A stretch of 7,521 nt of DNA from Chloroflexota bacterium (GTDB lineage: Bacteria; Chloroflexota; Limnocylindria; Limnocylindrales; CSP1-4). The position numbers and the translations under genes are program-made. This document shows positions 5,396 to 7,521 of this stretch, piece after piece. The notes below the pieces were generated by a model, which worked only from the letters and a program-made list of their open reading frames with translations, searched no databases and had not been told where the DNA came from. Every line of letters starts with the position of its first letter. The first letter of the stretch is position 1. Location: positions 1-7,521 of the forward strand of contig JAICUV010000171.1 in NCBI GenBank assembly GCA_025935655.1. Direction: 5' to 3'.

Positions 5396-6088
5396 ATGAT
5401 TGCGGGACCCGGACCGGGACCCGAGCGGTCACCCGGCCGGGTGCCGCCACCGCAACGTACAGGGGACAGCGACACGGACAGGGCCCGGGACGCCGATCAG
5501 GGATCCGGTGCGACGACCGATGACCGCCAGCTCGTCGATGCCGTGCTCGGGGGCGACCGAGACGCCTTCCGCCGCATCGTCGAGCGGGAAGGCTCCTCGG
5601 TCGTCTCGGCGTGCACGCGCGTGCTGGGCGACCGCAGCGAGGCCGAGGACGTGTCCCAGGAGGCCTTCGTGATCGCCTACCGGTCGCTCGCGACGTGGCG
5701 GGCGGACGGATCGCTGGGCGCGTGGATCGCCCGGATCGCGGTCCGCCTGGCGGTCCGCCGTGCATCCCAGCAGCGCCAGGTCGTGTGGCTCGACCCCCTG
5801 GCCGCCGATGCGGATCTGCCCAACCAGGAGCGGTTCCGCACGACCGGCCGCGGCGACGCCGCCGACCCCGCGCACAGCATCCTGCGCACGGAGCGCGATG
5901 CCCGCCTGCGCCAGGCCGTGGTCTCCCTGGACGAGCCGTACCGCGAGATCGTCGCCCTCCGGTTCTTCGCGGAGCGCTCGCTCGCCGAGATCGCGGAGAC
6001 GACGGATCGTCCCCTCGGCACCGTGAAGACGCAGCTGCACCGCGGCCTCGCGCGGCTGCGGCGCACCCTCGACGAGGCGGACCGATGA
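5396..6088 (+). CDS. RNA polymerase ECF-type sigma factor
   Basis: Alternative sigma factor of 230 aa that would direct RNA polymerase to a dedicated promoter set. Region 2 runs about residues 42-125: DDRQLVDAVLGGDRDAF, ACTRVLGDRSEAEDVSQEAF (the conserved D-A/S-E-D-x-x-Q-E-x-F core) and SLGAWIARIAVRLA. A linker holding VVWLDPLAADADLPNQ follows, then region 4 about 173-225: LDEPYREIVALRFFAERSLAEIAE and the helix-turn-helix PLGTVKTQLHRGLARLRR. The start is uncertain. ATG 5396 has GGGA 5 nt upstream; GTG 5357 has no ribosome site; GTG 5441 would leave a shorter Pro-rich lead. With any start, a 25-50 residue Gly/Pro/Asp-rich extension precedes region 2, unusual for ECF factors. The stop overlaps the next start by ATGA, the usual coupling with an anti-sigma factor. 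Confidence 0.95.
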   Translation: MIAGPGPGPERSPGRVPPPQRTGDSDTDRARDADQGSGATTDDRQLVDAVLGGDRDAFRRIVEREGSSVVSACTRVLGDRSEAEDVSQEAFVIAYRSLATWRADGSLGAWIARIAVRLAVRRASQQRQVVWLDPLAADADLPNQERFRTTGRGDAADPAHSILRTERDARLRQAVVSLDEPYREIVALRFFAERSLAEIAETTDRPLGTVKTQLHRGLARLRRTLDEADR

Positions 6089-6969
6089 CCGGCCCGATGC
6101 CCAACGACGGGCGCCGGTTCACGGCCTCGGAGCTCGACGACGCGACGGGCCTCCGCCCCGACGGGCTCGCGACCGAGATGCGGGTGGCGAGGGAGCTGGA
6201 GGGGCTCGCTGCGGCGACCGCCGTGCGGCCGACGCCCACGTTCACCGACGACGTGATGGCCGCGATCGGCGCCGAGCCGTCACCCGTTCCCGTGCGCGCC
6301 GCCGGGCGAGCGATCCGGCGTGCGTCGCTCGGCGCGCTCCTCATCTCGATTCGTGACGCCTGGCGCGTCACGGTGGGCCGCGGGTTCCCGGCCGTCGTCC
6401 GCGCGCAGGCCCTGGCGCTCGTCCTCGTCGTCGCCGCGCTGGGGGCGGGGACAGCCGCGGCGACCGCGGGTGCGCTCGGGCTGTTCGACAGGGCCCCCAG
6501 CCCGGCGCCCAACCCCTCGGTCGTCACGCCCGACCTCGAGGCGTCGCCGTCCGTCCTCCCCATCGAGTCGACCGGGCCGGTCCCGGACCCCAGCCCCGAC
6601 GCATCGTCGCTCGAGTCGGCCGATCCGAGTGAGTCCGCCGAGGCGGAGACCGAACATCCCTCGGAGACCGCCGAGCCCGGCGAGCACAACGGGGGGTCCG
6701 ACTCGTCGGGATCGGGTTCATCCGGCTCCGGGTCCGGCTCCTCGGGTTCAGGGTCCTCGGGATCCGGCTCGGACGATGACCACTCGGGCTCCGGCAGCGA
6801 CGACTCGTCGGGCTCGGACGACCACACCGCGACGCCCCAGCAGACCGCGACCCCGCGGCCGACCCAGACGCCCCAGCCCACCGAGGCGCCCCAGCCCACC
6901 GAGACGCCGCAGGCCACGGACACCTCGGGCTCGGGCTCGAGCAGCGACAGCGGCTCGTCCGACGGCTGA
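6085..6969 (+). CDS. Putative anti-sigma factor: single-span membrane protein with Ser/Gly/Asp-rich tail
   Basis: A 294-aa protein overlapping the sigma gene by ATGA, so translation is coupled and equal amounts are expected, typical of sigma/anti-sigma pairs. Residues 1-105 are presumably cytoplasmic, including VARELEGLAAATAVRPTPTFTDDVMAAIGAEP (34-65), a pattern I associate with anti-sigma-like proteins of high-GC bacteria. A basic stretch (71-106) precedes one hydrophobic span (about 107-132). The rest is outside: Pro/Ser/Glu (136-200), Ser-Gly repeats with Asp/His (203-247), Thr/Pro/Gln repeats (248-281) and a Ser/Gly/Asp end. It contains no cysteine, so the HxxxCxxC zinc anti-sigma motif is absent. 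The sigma-binding role rests on position and topology. No extracytoplasmic catalytic or sensor domain is recognisable; the tail may itself contact wall or cations. Confidence 0.72.
   Translation: MTGPMPNDGRRFTASELDDATGLRPDGLATEMRVARELEGLAAATAVRPTPTFTDDVMAAIGAEPSPVPVRAAGRAIRRASLGALLISIRDAWRVTVGRGFPAVVRAQALALVLVVAALGAGTAAATAGALGLFDRAPSPAPNPSVVTPDLEASPSVLPIESTGPVPDPSPDASSLESADPSESAEAETEHPSETAEPGEHNGGSDSSGSGSSGSGSGSSGSGSSGSGSDDDHSGSGSDDSSGSDDHTATPQQTATPRPTQTPQPTEAPQPTETPQATDTSGSGSSSDSGSSDG
6868..6921 (+). repeat. 18-bp tandem repeat encoding TPQPTE units
   Basis: Three 18-nt units: 6868-6885 and 6886-6903 differ at one base, and 6904-6921 is diverged. They encode TPQPTE, APQPTE and TPQATD in the outer tail of the putative anti-sigma factor. 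The upstream Ser-Gly coding stretch (about 6703-6770) is also repetitive at the DNA level, so length variation between strains is likely. Confidence 0.75.
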
Positions 6970-6970
6970 T

Positions 6971-6992
6971 CGCCCGGGGTACCCTGCGGGCG
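6971..6992. repeat. Inverted repeat across the PfkB-gene promoter
   Basis: CGCCCG (6971-6976) is the reverse complement of CGGGCG (6987-6992), and GGGTACCC (6977-6984) between them is itself a palindrome. The structure begins right after the anti-sigma gene's stop and ends in the GTG start of the next gene, enclosing its -10 box. It might end the upstream transcript or bind a regulator, or be a chance product of G+C richness. There is no T-run. Confidence 0.35.
6980..6985 (+). promoter_or_regulatory. -10 box (TACCCT) of a probable leaderless gene
   Basis: TACCCT fits TANNNT and lies exactly 6 nt before GTG 6992, the spacing expected when transcription begins at the start codon. No Shine-Dalgarno sequence is needed or placed properly here (GCGGGC only). 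A -35 element is not evident. Confidence 0.5.
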
Positions 6993-7521
6993 TGATCGTC
7001 GTCGTCGGCACCCCCGCCTGGCGGCCCGTCGAGCCCGCGGGCCCGACCGGCCTCGCGTGCGGCATCGCCCTGGCAGCCGCCTCGGCGGGTGCCGTTGTCG
7101 AGCTCGTGGGCCGGACAGGCGACGACCCAGCGGGAGACGCGCTCCTCATCGCGCTCGCCAGGGCCGGCGTAGGCCATGTCGCCCTGCTCCGTGACCCCGC
7201 GAAGCCGACGAGGCTCGTCCTGCCGGTCCCGGACGATGGGGAGCCCGGGCTGCTGGACGACGCGGACGACGTGCCGGTCGCAACGGCCTCTGCCGACGGT
7301 CCCCGCCTGGAGGCGCTGGACGTCGACCTGGGGCTGCGCTACCTCACGGACTTCAGCGTGCTGGTGCTCACGGGTGATGTCCTCGACGAGGCGCTCGCGG
7401 TCTCCGCCGAGGCCGCCGCGTTCGCCGGCGCGCACCTCGTCGTCCTCGCCGAAGAGGGGACTGACCCTCCCGACGGCATCCCGTCAGCGGCCACGGTGCT
7501 CGCCGCTCCGGCCGCGGACCC
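6992..7521 (+). CDS. PfkB/ribokinase-family sugar kinase, N-terminal part (cut by window edge)
   Basis: The first 176 codons are visible; the gene continues past the right edge. It starts MIVVVGTPAWRP, then GLACGIALAAASAGAVVELVGRTGDDPAGDALLIALARAGVGHVAL (about 20-65). This matches the N-terminal PfkB pattern in which a small-residue substrate-side helix is followed by the V-G-x-x-G-x-D-x-x-G motif. FSVLVLTGDVLDEALAVSAEAAAFAGAHLVVLA (near 116-148) fits the next beta-alpha units. The ATP site and catalytic GxGD motif lie beyond the window, so activity and substrate cannot be judged. The start GTG 6992 is preferred because a -10 box sits 6 nt upstream (leaderless). It begins 22 nt after the anti-sigma gene stop but probably has its own promoter. 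Confidence 0.82.
   Translation, partial: MIVVVGTPAWRPVEPAGPTGLACGIALAAASAGAVVELVGRTGDDPAGDALLIALARAGVGHVALLRDPAKPTRLVLPVPDDGEPGLLDDADDVPVATASADGPRLEALDVDLGLRYLTDFSVLVLTGDVLDEALAVSAEAAAFAGAHLVVLAEEGTDPPDGIPSAATVLAAPAAD

Noticed and set aside
5376..5407. GGGAACC with TGCGGGA as an ECF promoter for the sigma gene itself
   Set aside because: The spacing to the -10-like string is about 18 nt, too long for the consensus, and the start codon is unsettled; kept only as a note under the start-site finding.
6703..6921. Dense direct repeats that could suggest a CRISPR or minisatellite
   Set aside because: The units are multiples of three bases, in frame and without unique spacers; they encode Ser-Gly and Thr-Pro-Gln repeats of the membrane protein.
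4527..6923. Minus-strand open frame of 798 codons
   Set aside because: It lies antisense to four well supported plus-strand genes and translates to Arg/Ser/Pro-rich low complexity; it is a by-product of high G+C and the repetitive Ser/Gly/Asp codons.

Overview
The window is about 70% G+C with dense, mostly same-strand coding. It contains M16 peptidases of the heterodimeric bacterial type, an ECF sigma factor next to a membrane protein, a PfkB-family kinase with a leaderless-looking start, and GTG as well as ATG starts. This fits a high-GC Gram-positive-like or monoderm lineage. My best guess is Chloroflexota (Limnocylindria-like environmental genomes), with Actinomycetota as the alternative. 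No rRNA, tRNA, IS element, integrase or CRISPR array is visible.

Layout. Bases 1-306 have no convincing gene but hold a perfect 14-bp inverted repeat (55-68/81-94). A minus-strand unit follows, read right to left: an ArsR-type winged-helix regulator with a large N-terminal domain (1723-644), then a 90-aa uncharacterised protein (579-307). A motif TTAGATGA-N13-GTGAGAT occurs in front of both genes in the same orientation. The upstream copy overlaps the predicted -10 of a promoter with a perfect TTGACA box, so it is a good candidate operator for autoregulation. Diverging from this unit, on the plus strand, is an M16 peptidase pair (1866-3176 and 3173-4714) with an ATGA stop/start overlap. The first subunit has the zinc site but lacks the Arg/Tyr pair. 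The second has the Arg/Tyr pair but lacks the zinc site. Together they should form one heterodimeric metallopeptidase.

Next is a signalling-like module: a small exported acidic repeat protein (4810-5331), an ECF sigma factor (5396-6088) and, overlapping it by ATGA, a single-span membrane protein in the anti-sigma position (6085-6969). The membrane protein's outer part is a long Ser/Gly/Asp-rich tail. The acidic protein and the membrane protein share the low-complexity chemistry and the string DDHSGS. An E. coli sigma-E-like promoter precedes the acidic protein gene. The last 530 bases are the start of a PfkB/ribokinase-family gene that runs off the right edge.

The most interesting candidates are the ECF/anti-sigma/acidic-protein module, whose anti-sigma candidate has no cysteines and hence no zinc anti-sigma motif, and the duplicated motif controlling the ArsR unit.
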